Below, one piece after another: positions 26,726-35,497 of a stretch of 62,326 nt of DNA (positions are counted from its first letter, which is position 1; every line of letters begins with the position of its first letter). A program made the position numbers and the translations under genes. The stretch lies in NCBI GenBank assembly GCA_043789035.1, contig JAYWIG010000084.1, forward strand, positions 1-62,326. Reading direction: 5' to 3'. This DNA comes from JAYWIG01 sp043789035. GTDB taxonomy: Bacteria; Pseudomonadota; Gammaproteobacteria; Burkholderiales; Burkholderiaceae_E. The notes beneath the pieces were generated by a model. It did not search any database, was not told the DNA's origin, and was given only the letters and a program-made list of their open reading frames with translations.

Positions 26726-27703
26726 TTACTCCGCTTTTGCACCAGATTCTCTTACAACTTTACCCCAACGTCCTAACTCGCTCTTTAGATAGGCCCCATA
26801 TTCATTGATTGTGCTGCCTAACGGCTCTGCACCCTGCACTGCGAGTTTGCTTCTTACGTCTGGGTGACGCAACGCCTTGAGTAATTCTTCATTAAGCTTT
26901 TGCACGATGGCAGAAGGTGTGCCAGCGGGAGCAACCACCCCTTGCCAAGCGCTCATCTCGAACCCGGGAAGTACCGTTTCGCTAAAAGTGGGTACGTCGG
27001 GCAATACTGAAGATCGCTTCGCGGTAGCAGTAGCCAAGGGGCGCAACTTGTTATCACGAATCAGAGGCAAGGTGCTGTTAATCGTATCAATCATGAATTG
27101 CACAGAACCTGCTGCAACATCTAACAGCCCCGGGTTACTACCTTTGTAAGGCACATGCGTGGCATCGATTCCAAGCTCCTTAGCAAACATCACTCCCGCT
27201 AAATGCGTAATCGTGCCAGTACCTGAGGAAGCGTAGTTCAATTGCCCTTGTTTGCTTTTGGCGTATGCCACAAACTCTTGCACGGTTTTCACTGGCAATG
27301 AAGAATTCACGACCAGCATTAAAGGTACCGCAGCCGTTAAGCTGACTGGCGCAAAATCTTTCAGCGTATCATAGTTAACCTTCGCGTACAGGCTAGGAGC
27401 AATCACAATCGCAGAGGTGTTATAGAAAAATGTATAGCCGTCTGCTGCTGCCTTAGCGGCTAACTCAGCCGCGAGGTTACCGCCTGCACCTGGCTTGTTC
27501 TCGACCACCACCGGTTGACCAAGTTGTTCAGATAGGCGCTGGGCGATCACACGCGATACCAAATCGGTTGGGCCGCCAGGAGCGAAAGCAACAATCAGCC
27601 GTACAGGTTTAATCGGCCACGCAGCCTGTGCAAAAGCCGATTGCGGTAAGGTCGTGCAAATTGCTGTGGCGATACTGCCCTGAATTAAATCGCGTCTCTT
27701 CAT
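26726..27703 (-). CDS. Bug-family TTT receptor (first of a tandem pair)
   Basis: 325-aa Bug receptor. ATG 27703 is chosen because TTGGAG lies just upstream and the N-terminus becomes KRRDLIQGSIATAICTTLP, a twin-arginine-like signal; the frame continues upstream but without a signal. Family blocks LIVAFAPGGPTDLVSRV and VVVENKPGAGGN are clear. It shares a transcript with the next Bug gene and is divergent from an N-acyl-amino-acid deacylase-like gene, which suggests a related substrate. Confidence 0.88.
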   Translation of the reverse strand: MKRRDLIQGSIATAICTTLPQSAFAQAAWPIKPVRLIVAFAPGGPTDLVSRVIAQRLSEQLGQPVVVENKPGAGGNLAAELAAKAAADGYTFFYNTSAIVIAPSLYAKVNYDTLKDFAPVSLTAAVPLMLVVNSSLPVKTVQEFVAYAKSKQGQLNYASSGTGTITHLAGVMFAKELGIDATHVPYKGSNPGLLDVAAGSVQFMIDTINSTLPLIRDNKLRPLATATAKRSSVLPDVPTFSETVLPGFEMSAWQGVVAPAGTPSAIVQKLNEELLKALRHPDVRSKLAVQGAEPLGSTINEYGAYLKSELGRWGKVVRESGAKAE

Positions 27704-27827
27704 GTTCAAGGTCTCCAAATATTTTTGTGCTCTTTTGTCACTATCGTACCGTATGTTTAGCTCTGAAAGCACCTCTCAAAACGCGTAATATAAGGCTTAC
27801 ACTTAATCATAGGTTTACGAGAACGCC

Positions 27828-29522
27828 ATGACTGAAATACATTACGACACCATTATCGACAACGCAACTATCTATGACGGTTCGGGTTCGCCTGCTCATG
27901 TGGGTAGCCTAGCTATAAAGGACGGTCGAATTGCCGCCATTGCGCCCACCCTCAAAAACGCTATAAGCATGCAACGAATAGACGCGACTGGCCTATCGTT
28001 GATGCCCGGCATTATCGACAGTCATACCCACTATGACGCGCAAATTACATGGGATCCATACTTAGCGCAATCCGTTCAAATGGGCGTCACAACCGCGCTG
28101 ATTGGCAACTGCGGTTTTACGATCGCGCCATGCCTGCCAAAAAACCGCGACTTAGTGATGAAAAATCTTACACAAGTTGAAGGCATGTCGCTTGATAGCC
28201 TAAGAGAAGGAATCGACTGGGCATTTGAGACATTTCCTGAGTATATGAACCTGATCGAACGCAAGGGCTGCGCGATTAACCTCGCTGCTTTCGTTGGCCA
28301 TTCAACCCTGCGTACCCACGTGATGGGAAGTGAGGCATCTGATCGAGCCGCCACCACCACCGAAATTCAAGCGATGCGGCTGATGTTGGATGAGGCACTA
28401 GCCTGCGGTGCGATTGGTTTTGCAACAACCAGCAGTACCTCGCATAGTGCGTACGACGGCCGCCCAATGCCTTCACGTTTAGCTGCCCAAGAAGAGTTCG
28501 ACGTACTACTCGATGGCTTGCGAGAAAGTAAGCGCGGTAGCCTGATGCTCACCAAAGGCCCAGCAACGCCAACGCCAACGCTGATGCAATGGGCAAAGCG
28601 TTGCGAACGCCCTTTCCTTGTTGCCGCCCTTCTGCATTCAAGCCTCATGCCCGATGGTGTGTTCGATGATTTAGATTTCATCGGCAAAGCCAACGAAGAA
28701 GGCCTGCAGGTTAAGGGTGCGGTTGCAACAACGCCGTTGAGTTTTGATTTCACTTTCGACACGCCCTACCCGCTCGAACCCCTCAAAGGCTGGAAGCCGT
28801 ATTTTGGCGCCAAGGGTGATAAGTTAAAGCAAGCCCTGAAAAGTAAGACGTTGAGAGATGAGATTCGAGCAGAGCTTTCCGTTTCAGCAAGGCGCTTATT
28901 TTCTGGCGATTGGACCCTGGTTCATTTGCTACAAACTGAACTACCTGCCTACCAGCGCTTTGAGCATCAATCGATTGCCGCAATTGCCAAAGAGCTTGGC
29001 AAAGACCCGCTCGACACCATGTTTGATTTGGCGCTCGAAGATGACTTAAGAACACTTTTTTCGGTGGTTTCGCTCAACAACGATGAAAAAGCTGTTGCCC
29101 GCCTTCTTTCCCACGAACATAGCTTGGTATCGCTATCGGATGCCGGTGCACATCTTTCGTTTCTCGATGAATCTGGCTTTGGCTTGGTGCTGCTCGGTTA
29201 CTGGAGTCGCGACAAGAAAATTATGAGCGTTGAGCAAGCGGTTTACCGTTTAACCAAAGCGCAGGCTGATTTCTTTAGCATTCGCGAACGCGGTGAGCTG
29301 AAAGTAGGAAATCATGCTGATCTCCTACTTTTTGATCTCAATAAAGTTGGCCGTGGTAACAAGCGCCGGCTAAATGATTTGCCTGCCAAAGCCACCCGCG
29401 TCGCCACTGAAGCTATCGGCGTTGAAGGCGTTTGGGTAAATGGTGTTCGAGTTGCTGATAAGGCAGGCGCACTCAATGCTGCAACACCAGGTACGTTGTT
29501 ACGTGACTGCGCGATGGCTTAA
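27828..29522 (+). CDS. N-acyl-D-amino-acid deacylase-like amidohydrolase
   Basis: 564-aa cytoplasmic metal hydrolase of the D-aminoacylase group. After a small beta domain, DSHTHYD gives H66 and H68, and GNCGFTIAPC carries Cys95, equivalent to the zinc-binding Cys of D-aminoacylases. VSLSDAGAHLSFLDE holds the catalytic Asp region. The C-terminal beta domain has the usual LKVGNHADLLLFD. Substrate could be an N-acyl-D-amino acid or another amide or ester, since many annotated members are untested. Divergent from two Bug receptors. Confidence 0.8.
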   Translation: MTEIHYDTIIDNATIYDGSGSPAHVGSLAIKDGRIAAIAPTLKNAISMQRIDATGLSLMPGIIDSHTHYDAQITWDPYLAQSVQMGVTTALIGNCGFTIAPCLPKNRDLVMKNLTQVEGMSLDSLREGIDWAFETFPEYMNLIERKGCAINLAAFVGHSTLRTHVMGSEASDRAATTTEIQAMRLMLDEALACGAIGFATTSSTSHSAYDGRPMPSRLAAQEEFDVLLDGLRESKRGSLMLTKGPATPTPTLMQWAKRCERPFLVAALLHSSLMPDGVFDDLDFIGKANEEGLQVKGAVATTPLSFDFTFDTPYPLEPLKGWKPYFGAKGDKLKQALKSKTLRDEIRAELSVSARRLFSGDWTLVHLLQTELPAYQRFEHQSIAAIAKELGKDPLDTMFDLALEDDLRTLFSVVSLNNDEKAVARLLSHEHSLVSLSDAGAHLSFLDESGFGLVLLGYWSRDKKIMSVEQAVYRLTKAQADFFSIRERGELKVGNHADLLLFDLNKVGRGNKRRLNDLPAKATRVATEAIGVEGVWVNGVRVADKAGALNAATPGTLLRDCAMA

Positions 29523-29538
29523 GGTTACAATTACCAGA

Positions 29539-29631
29539 ATGCAACAGTTTCACCCCCTACCGCTATTACTGCTAAGCCTAGCTCTACTACTGAGTTTAGG
29601 CCGGGGTCTGTTCATTCGCGATTACTCATAA
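29539..29631 (+). CDS. leuL: Leucine-rich leader peptide of leuA
   Basis: A 30-codon ORF with 11 leucine codons, most clustered at residues 7-20 (LPLLLLSLALLLSL). Six of the eleven are CTA, the others TTA and CTG. It ends 123 nt before leuA and overlaps base-pairing RNA segments, the classic setting of leucine attenuation. Ribosome stalling here when Leu-tRNA is low would change the folding of the leader RNA. The peptide itself probably has no function. It is the only small ORF in the gap with such composition. Confidence 0.8.
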   Translation: MQQFHPLPLLLLSLALLLSLGRGLFIRDYS

Positions 29632-29710
29632 TTCGCTAAAAATCTCCCCCTGATCCCGGCCTTAAAAACGAGCGCTTACATTTTTCGGATGTAAGCAGCT
29701 TGTGGGGAGG
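29598..29710 (+). promoter_or_regulatory. leuA leader RNA with alternative pairings
   Basis: Three pairings are visible. AGGCCGGGGTC (29598-29608, inside leuL) pairs with GATCCCGGCCT (29652-29662), 11 bp with one G-U. GCTTACAT (29674-29681) pairs with ATGTAAGC (29689-29696), 8 bp, extendable by 3 bp with a bulge. CTCCCC (29644-29649) pairs with GGGGAG (29704-29709). The first and last are topologically exclusive. No U-run follows, so control may be translational or Rho-dependent. This is inferred from pairing only. Confidence 0.6.
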
Positions 29711-29754
29711 TTCACATCATTTCAGAACAGAGATTTCTTTGCGAGTATTTCAAT

Positions 29755-31446
29755 ATGATTAAGAACCCCAGCACCAAGTACACGGCATTTCCTCCAATCA
29801 ACTTGACCGATAGGCAATGGCCAAACCGCACTTTGAGTGCACCGCCCGTTTGGTTATCCACCGATTTGCGCGACGGCAATCAAGCGCTTTTCGAGCCGAT
29901 GAATAGCGTTACCAAGTTGCGACTTTTCAAAGAGTTAGTGCGTATCGGCTTCAAAGAAATTGAAGTGGGTTTTCCTTCAGCCTCACAAACCGATTTCGAC
30001 TTTGTTCGCAGCTTGATTGAAGAAAAGCATTTGCCCGACGACGTTACGCCGATGGTGATTACACAATCACGCGAAGAGTTGATTGAGCCGACTGTACGCT
30101 CACTCAAAGGCGCCAAGCGCGGCATTATTCATCTTTACAATGCCGTCGCACCTGCATGGCGTGAACTGGTATTTGGCTTAACAATTCCACAAGTAATGGA
30201 TTTGATTAAGCACCATGTTGGCGTAGTGAAGAAGTACACCGATCAGCAACCTGAAACTGAATGGATATTGCAGTATTCCCCTGAAGTTTTCAGCATGACG
30301 GAATTAGAAGTTTCACTAGAAGCTTGCAATACCGCCATTCGCGCGTGGAATGCTGGCCCCGGTCGCAAAGTCATCATCAACTTACCCACAACCATTGAAA
30401 ACGCGATGCCCAACATCTTCGCCGATCAAATTGAGTGGATGCACAGGCACTTAGAGCGACGCGAATTTGTAACGCTCTCCGTACATACCCATAACGATAG
30501 AGGTTCAGGTGTGGCTGCTGCGGAAATGGCTCAGCTCGCAGGTGCGCAACGAGTTGAAGGTTGCTTGTTTGGCAACGGCGAGCGCTGTGGCAATGTCGAT
30601 ATCGTAACAATGGCATTAAACCTCTACACTCAAGGTATCAACCCCGGTTTAGATTTTTCCGATATTAATTCAACCGCTCGTATTGCAGAAGAATGCACCC
30701 AACTTCCAATACACCCGCGCCACCCTTATGTGGGCGACTTGGTGTTTACGGCATTTTCCGGATCACATCAAGACGCCATTAAAAAAGGCTTCGCCGCACA
30801 AAAGGAAGATGCACAATGGCGCGTACCTTATTTGCCTATCGACCCAAGCGATTTAGGGCGAACTTACGACAGCGTTATTCGCGTCAATAGCCAATCGGGT
30901 AAGGGCGGTATCGCTTATCTTTTAGAACGCAATTATGGCGTTGTCATGCCACGGCGCATGCAAGTTGAATTTAGCGCCGTGGTTCAACGTCACACTGACG
31001 CCAGCGAAACCGAGATGACGGCACCGGAACTTTGGAAACTGTTTAAAAACACCTACTTACAAGGCAACGAGAGTGACAGCGAAGAGTTAGCCTATCGCAG
31101 CCATCACTTGAACGAAGAAGGCGATAAGCAAACTATCTCGCTAGAACTTATGGTGAACGGTAAAGCAGTGACATTCAAAGGCATCGGCACGGGGCCTATC
31201 GATGCAGCAGTGAACGCATTGACTTGCGGCTTGAAGGTAAGTTCCTATGAAGAACGTTCAGTCGGTTCGGGTGCGGATGCGAAAGCATTGGCGATGATTG
31301 AAGCCTCTTGCGATGGCAAACCAGGGGCGCGGTATGGTGCAGGCTTGCATGCGAATATTGTGACGGCGTCGTTGATGTCGCTGGTGAGTGGGGCTAGGCG
31401 TTTGGGGCTAACACCCGGTATGCAGGTCACTGCCAAGGCTGCGTAA
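29755..31446 (+). CDS. leuA: 2-isopropylmalate synthase
   Basis: First committed enzyme of leucine synthesis: condenses acetyl-CoA with 2-oxoisovalerate. At 563 aa it is of the long LeuA class (beta/gamma-type with NPSTKYTAFPPINL start). The catalytic barrel has STDLRDGNQAL and the metal-binding HTHNDRG. The C-terminal third is the leucine-feedback domain, around GKAVTFKGIGTGPIDAAVNAL. It is preceded by leuL, so expression probably responds to leucine supply. The last 20 nt overlap the opposite-strand thioesterase gene. Confidence 0.95.
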   Translation: MIKNPSTKYTAFPPINLTDRQWPNRTLSAPPVWLSTDLRDGNQALFEPMNSVTKLRLFKELVRIGFKEIEVGFPSASQTDFDFVRSLIEEKHLPDDVTPMVITQSREELIEPTVRSLKGAKRGIIHLYNAVAPAWRELVFGLTIPQVMDLIKHHVGVVKKYTDQQPETEWILQYSPEVFSMTELEVSLEACNTAIRAWNAGPGRKVIINLPTTIENAMPNIFADQIEWMHRHLERREFVTLSVHTHNDRGSGVAAAEMAQLAGAQRVEGCLFGNGERCGNVDIVTMALNLYTQGINPGLDFSDINSTARIAEECTQLPIHPRHPYVGDLVFTAFSGSHQDAIKKGFAAQKEDAQWRVPYLPIDPSDLGRTYDSVIRVNSQSGKGGIAYLLERNYGVVMPRRMQVEFSAVVQRHTDASETEMTAPELWKLFKNTYLQGNESDSEELAYRSHHLNEEGDKQTISLELMVNGKAVTFKGIGTGPIDAAVNALTCGLKVSSYEERSVGSGADAKALAMIEASCDGKPGARYGAGLHANIVTASLMSLVSGARRLGLTPGMQVTAKAA

Positions 31447-31957
31447 GCACGTTTTTCTCAGCGGCTAACCAATGTTGTACTGCCTCCGGTACAGCATTGG
31501 GCAGCACTGACATTTTTAGAGCTGAGTAGCTCTTGGCATTCGGCACCAGCCCCTCGCGACTGACTGCGGCGCCTTTCATGTATCCACCTGCACACACCTT
31601 GTCACCATCCAAAAACTCAAACCGCATGAAGTTCCAAAATTCATCGCAAGCATCAATCCTGTAACGAAGCCGATACTTTTGAAATGGCTTTAGCCCGCGT
31701 CGATAAGTGATGAATGAGCCGCCGGACATTGGCTTCCAACCCTGCTTAATCAACACGCCAGCAAAGCCAATTCGTACGAAGTATTCCATTAGCATTAAAT
31801 CGACCATCGTCATATACCGGCCATTGTTCATGTGCCCATTGATATCGATATCGTTTGGCAGCACGCGAAAGCTACGTTCTAACGTGGTACCAACATCGAA
31901 CCTAGGCAAACGCCAAGCGCGAAGCAAGGTGAAAAATAATCGTAAGTAAAGATTCAT
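31427..31957 (-). CDS. Hot-dog-fold thioesterase-like protein
   Basis: Acyl-CoA thioesterase-like protein of about 176 aa (4HBT_2/THEM6-like). After a hydrophobic N-terminus (LYLRLFFTLLRAW) the hot-dog core shows VLPNDIDINGHMNNGRY, with the Asp and the helix-initiating NGHMNN typical of the family, and GSFITYRRGLKPFQKYRLRYRI. ATG 31957 is preferred over TTG 31966. It lies head to head against the remnant of a MarR gene, which suggests a past rearrangement. Its tail overlaps leuA by 20 nt. Confidence 0.78.
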   Translation of the reverse strand: MNLYLRLFFTLLRAWRLPRFDVGTTLERSFRVLPNDIDINGHMNNGRYMTMVDLMLMEYFVRIGFAGVLIKQGWKPMSGGSFITYRRGLKPFQKYRLRYRIDACDEFWNFMRFEFLDGDKVCAGGYMKGAAVSREGLVPNAKSYSALKMSVLPNAVPEAVQHWLAAEKNVLTQPWQ

Positions 31958-31992
31958 TTTGAACAATCAATTAGTTCAGTATTGAACATTAA

Positions 31993-32172
31993 TCTGACGC
32001 CAGAATCAAGCGCGCCTACCTCACCGCCAAGGGGGAAAAGATCGCTCTGAAAACCTTTAGCCTTCAGCAAGAAATTGTCGATTTAATGGCAAAACCGGTG
32101 TCTGACAGCGATTTAAAAACCATCGCCACCGTAATGGAGAGTGTTTCCACTAGGCTAAGAGCGGCCAAATAA
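31993..32172 (+). pseudogene. MarR-family regulator remnant (C-terminal part only)
   Basis: Reading 31993-32172 gives about 59 residues with the MarR wing and C-terminal dimer helix: the wing SDARIKRAYLTAKGEKI matches the family pattern D-x-R-x-x-x-x-x-L-T-x-x-G, followed by a helical tail QQEIVDLMAKPVSDSDLKTI. A stop codon lies immediately upstream at 31990 and there is no start before the helix, and the recognition helix is absent. So the 5' part has been lost or replaced by the thioesterase gene next to it. Confidence 0.7.
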
Positions 32173-32280
32173 CGCTATACAGGTAAAATACGGCTCTTGC
32201 TGTCTCGTATCGAGGCGCAGCGCCTACGGTCTGGTTTCTCAGATTGTGACTGCCCAAATCTCTAAAGCTTAGCTCTTGCC

Positions 32281-34227
32281 ATGATTAACCTCAAAAATGT
32301 AGTGCTGCGTCGCGGTGCCAAAATATTGCTCGATGGCGCCTCCATAACCATTAACCCCGGTGAAAAGGTTGGTTTAGTCGGGCGCAACGGTGCTGGCAAA
32401 TCCTCGCTATTTGCGCTTCTCAATGGCGGTTTGCATGAGGATAGCGGCGAATATTCCATTCCTACGCAATGGCGTATGGCCCAAGTGGCTCAAGATATGC
32501 CTGAAACCGAGCAAAGCGCAACGAGTTTCGTCGTAGAGGGCGACATCGTACTTCGCGAAGCCCAACTTGCCGTCGAAAAAGCTGAAGCGAGTGGCGATGG
32601 TGAAGAACTAGGCCATGCCTACATGGAACTTTATGACGCCGGTGGTAGCGATGCGGATGCGCGTGCACAAGCACTCATCTTAGGCTTGGGTTTTAAAGTC
32701 AGCGAGCTAAATAATCCCGTAAACAGTTTCTCAGGGGGTTGGCGAATGCGTTTGCAGTTGGCCCGTGCGCTGATCTGCCCATCCGATTTGCTACTACTCG
32801 ACGAACCAACCAACCACTTAGACTTAGACGCTCTCGTTTGGCTCGAAGCATGGCTACAAAAATATCAGGGCACGATGCTCGTCATCAGCCACGATAGAGA
32901 ATTTCTCGATGCGGTGACCGATGTCACAGCGCATATTGAAAACGCTAAGTTAACACGCTACGGCGGCAACTACAGCAAGTTCGAAGATCTGCGCTCTGAG
33001 CAAATGTCATTGCAGCAAGCGTCTTACGCAAAACAGCAAGACAAGATCGCGCACTTAAAGAAGTTTATTGACCGCTTCAAAGCTAAGGCCAGCAAAGCCA
33101 AGCAGGCACAAAGCCGCGTGAAAGCATTGGATCGCATGGAAAAAATCGCGCCTCTTCTTGCTGAAGCCGATTTCACTTTCGAATTCAAAGAACCTGCGAA
33201 CTTGCCTAATCCGATGATCTCGATGCAGAACGTCTCGTTCGGCTACCCAGCGGCGGAAGATGCCCCCGCAGGTGCAGGCCCTACGATTATTGTGCGCAAC
33301 GTCAGCAAATCGGTATTAGCTGGTCAACGCCTAGGTATCTTGGGTGCAAACGGCCAAGGTAAATCGACGCTGGTGAAAACCGTCGCGCGCGCACTAACCC
33401 CAATTAATGGCGAGATGATCGAAGGTAGAGGCTTAAACGTTGGCTACTTTGCCCAGCAAGAACTCGACGTACTGCGCCCTGAAGACAACCCCATCGACCA
33501 TATGGTGCAGCTGGTTAAAACGTTGAGTGCAGCAGGCACCCTAGGTAGCCAGCCAACCAGAGATCAAGATCTACGTTCATTCTTAGGTATGTTCAACTTT
33601 GGTGGCGACATGGTCAAGCAAGCCGTGGGTAGTATGAGCGGGGGCGAAAAAGCTCGCTTGGTGCTGTGCATGATTGTTTGGCAGCGCCCTAACCTCTTAC
33701 TGCTTGATGAGCCAACCAACCACCTTGACTTAGCGACACGCGAAGCGCTCTCAATGGCGCTCAATGAGTTCGAAGGCACTGTGATGCTGGTTAGCCACGA
33801 TAGAGCGTTACTGCGCGCAGTATGCGACGAATTCTGGATGGTGTCGCAAGGAGGCGTATCGCCGTTTGATGGTGACCTAGACGACTACCAGAAGTACTTG
33901 CTCGATTACGCTAAGCAGCAACGTGATGAAGCGAAGAAATCTTCGAAGATTGTTGTTCCTGTGGACGTGGTGAAAGTAGCAGCGCCAGCAAAAGTGCTTA
34001 ACAACCCAGCCACAAAAACCTTGCGTAAGAACATCGAAAAAATAGAAGCAACGATGCAAACAAAATCTACCGAGCGCGACGTAATTCAGGCTAGTCTGCT
34101 CACCATGAGCAAGCCACTCGACCTCGCTGAAGCAGGCAAGAAGCTCAATGCGATTGAAAAAGAGCTAGCCGAGTTGGAGGAGAAATGGTTGGGAATGACC
34201 GAAGAGCTTGAGAGCATAGTTAATTAA
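32281..34227 (+). CDS. ABC-F family ATPase (YheS/Uup-like)
   Basis: Soluble protein of 648 aa with two ATPase domains, of the class that acts on ribosomes. First domain: GRNGAGKSSLF, FSGGWRMRLQLARAL, LLLDEPTNHLD. A linker with charged helices (about residues 245-300) joins to the second: GANGQGKSTLVK, SMSGGEKARLVLCM, LLLDEPTNHLD. A coiled-coil tail rich in K and E ends the protein. No membrane segments. YheS is the closest recognisable type, judged by layout. The stop overlaps that of the MFS gene by 4 nt. Confidence 0.9.
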   Translation: MINLKNVVLRRGAKILLDGASITINPGEKVGLVGRNGAGKSSLFALLNGGLHEDSGEYSIPTQWRMAQVAQDMPETEQSATSFVVEGDIVLREAQLAVEKAEASGDGEELGHAYMELYDAGGSDADARAQALILGLGFKVSELNNPVNSFSGGWRMRLQLARALICPSDLLLLDEPTNHLDLDALVWLEAWLQKYQGTMLVISHDREFLDAVTDVTAHIENAKLTRYGGNYSKFEDLRSEQMSLQQASYAKQQDKIAHLKKFIDRFKAKASKAKQAQSRVKALDRMEKIAPLLAEADFTFEFKEPANLPNPMISMQNVSFGYPAAEDAPAGAGPTIIVRNVSKSVLAGQRLGILGANGQGKSTLVKTVARALTPINGEMIEGRGLNVGYFAQQELDVLRPEDNPIDHMVQLVKTLSAAGTLGSQPTRDQDLRSFLGMFNFGGDMVKQAVGSMSGGEKARLVLCMIVWQRPNLLLLDEPTNHLDLATREALSMALNEFEGTVMLVSHDRALLRAVCDEFWMVSQGGVSPFDGDLDDYQKYLLDYAKQQRDEAKKSSKIVVPVDVVKVAAPAKVLNNPATKTLRKNIEKIEATMQTKSTERDVIQASLLTMSKPLDLAEAGKKLNAIEKELAELEEKWLGMTEELESIVN

Positions 34228-35438
34228 AGAGTCTCTCGCTTCGCCAAGGTCGGAAACAACTTTAACCAACTAGCAGCGATAACTAAGGTTCCTACTCCTC
34301 CAATCACAACCGCAGCAACAGGCCCGAACCAAGCCGCAGTCGCTCCCGACTCAAACTCGCCCAGCTGATTCGATGCACCAATAAATATCGAGTTCACTGC
34401 ACTTACCCGACCTCGCATAGCGTCCGGTGTTTCGAGTGCGACAAGCGACATTCGAATTACTACGCTGACCATATCGGCCATACCCGAAATTGCCAACGCA
34501 ATGAACGATAGAACAAAACTTGTCGATACGCCAAAGACAATCATTGCCACGCCATACACAGCAACAGAGGCGAGCAAGATCGTGCCGATACGAGTGGTCA
34601 AAGGCTTGCGAGCGAGGTAGATCGACATCGTCAAAGCACCCACCGCAGGTGCAGATCGCAGGAGGCCTAAACCGAGTGGCCCAACAAATAAAATATCTTT
34701 GGCATACATGGGTAACAAGGCAGTAGCACCGCCCAGCAACATAGCGAACAAATCAAGCGTGACTGCACCGAGCACTACTTTGTGATGCCAAATAAAGTTA
34801 ACGCCTGCGAAAACCGACTTCCATGTTGTTGGTTCTTCGGGGTGAACCACAACGGTGTATCGAAGGCCAAGTATTAACACCACGGAAGCGACAAAGAGCG
34901 CAGCACATGCCACATACACAGCCGCCGCACCAGCGATGTAAATAGCACCGCCAAGCGCTGGCCCAATAATAATGGCGGCTTGTGTACCCGCTGAACTAAA
35001 GGCAGTGGCCTCTTGCAAAACCGCGCGCGGTACCAACTGCGGCATTATGGATTGTTGGGCAGGCATTTGAAAAGCCCGCACCATGCCAAGCACAACCGAT
35101 AGGCTAAGCAACAGAAAACGGGTGGTTGCATGTTGGGCGCTTGCTATCGCCAGCAAAAGCGCGACGATTGCCAACACGACCGACATAGCCGCAACAATAT
35201 AACGCCGGTTCAACCTATCGGCAATATGACCCGCTGGTAAAGTAAGTGCAAGCGCTGGCAAAAATTGATACAGGCCAACCAAACCAAGATCCCATGCAGA
35301 ACCGGTGAGATCGTACATCTCCCAACCAATGGCCACCATCAACATCTGATTCGCTGAAGTCATACAGATGCGTGCAAACCAATAGCGAAGGAACGTACGC
35401 TCGTGACGGAGGTTAGCAGGTACGATGAAATTAAGCAT
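34224..35438 (-). CDS. MFS transporter, MFS_3/EntS-like
   Basis: 404-aa inner-membrane protein with about 12 hydrophobic segments. The start FLRYWFARICMTSANQMLMVAIGWEMYDLTGSAWDLGLVG and the loop GHIADRLNRRY are typical of the MFS_3 group, which includes the enterobactin exporter EntS. No siderophore genes are adjacent, so cargo is unknown. A second cytoplasmic loop ALETPDAMRGRVSAVNSI is present. Divergent from the flavin oxidoreductase gene. Confidence 0.85.
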   Translation of the reverse strand: MLNFIVPANLRHERTFLRYWFARICMTSANQMLMVAIGWEMYDLTGSAWDLGLVGLYQFLPALALTLPAGHIADRLNRRYIVAAMSVVLAIVALLLAIASAQHATTRFLLLSLSVVLGMVRAFQMPAQQSIMPQLVPRAVLQEATAFSSAGTQAAIIIGPALGGAIYIAGAAAVYVACAALFVASVVLILGLRYTVVVHPEEPTTWKSVFAGVNFIWHHKVVLGAVTLDLFAMLLGGATALLPMYAKDILFVGPLGLGLLRSAPAVGALTMSIYLARKPLTTRIGTILLASVAVYGVAMIVFGVSTSFVLSFIALAISGMADMVSVVIRMSLVALETPDAMRGRVSAVNSIFIGASNQLGEFESGATAAWFGPVAAVVIGGVGTLVIAASWLKLFPTLAKRETL

Positions 35439-35497
35439 TTAGACAAATCATTGTAGCTGTCGATTATCATGTCGCTCTTTGCATTGAGTGGATTGCG

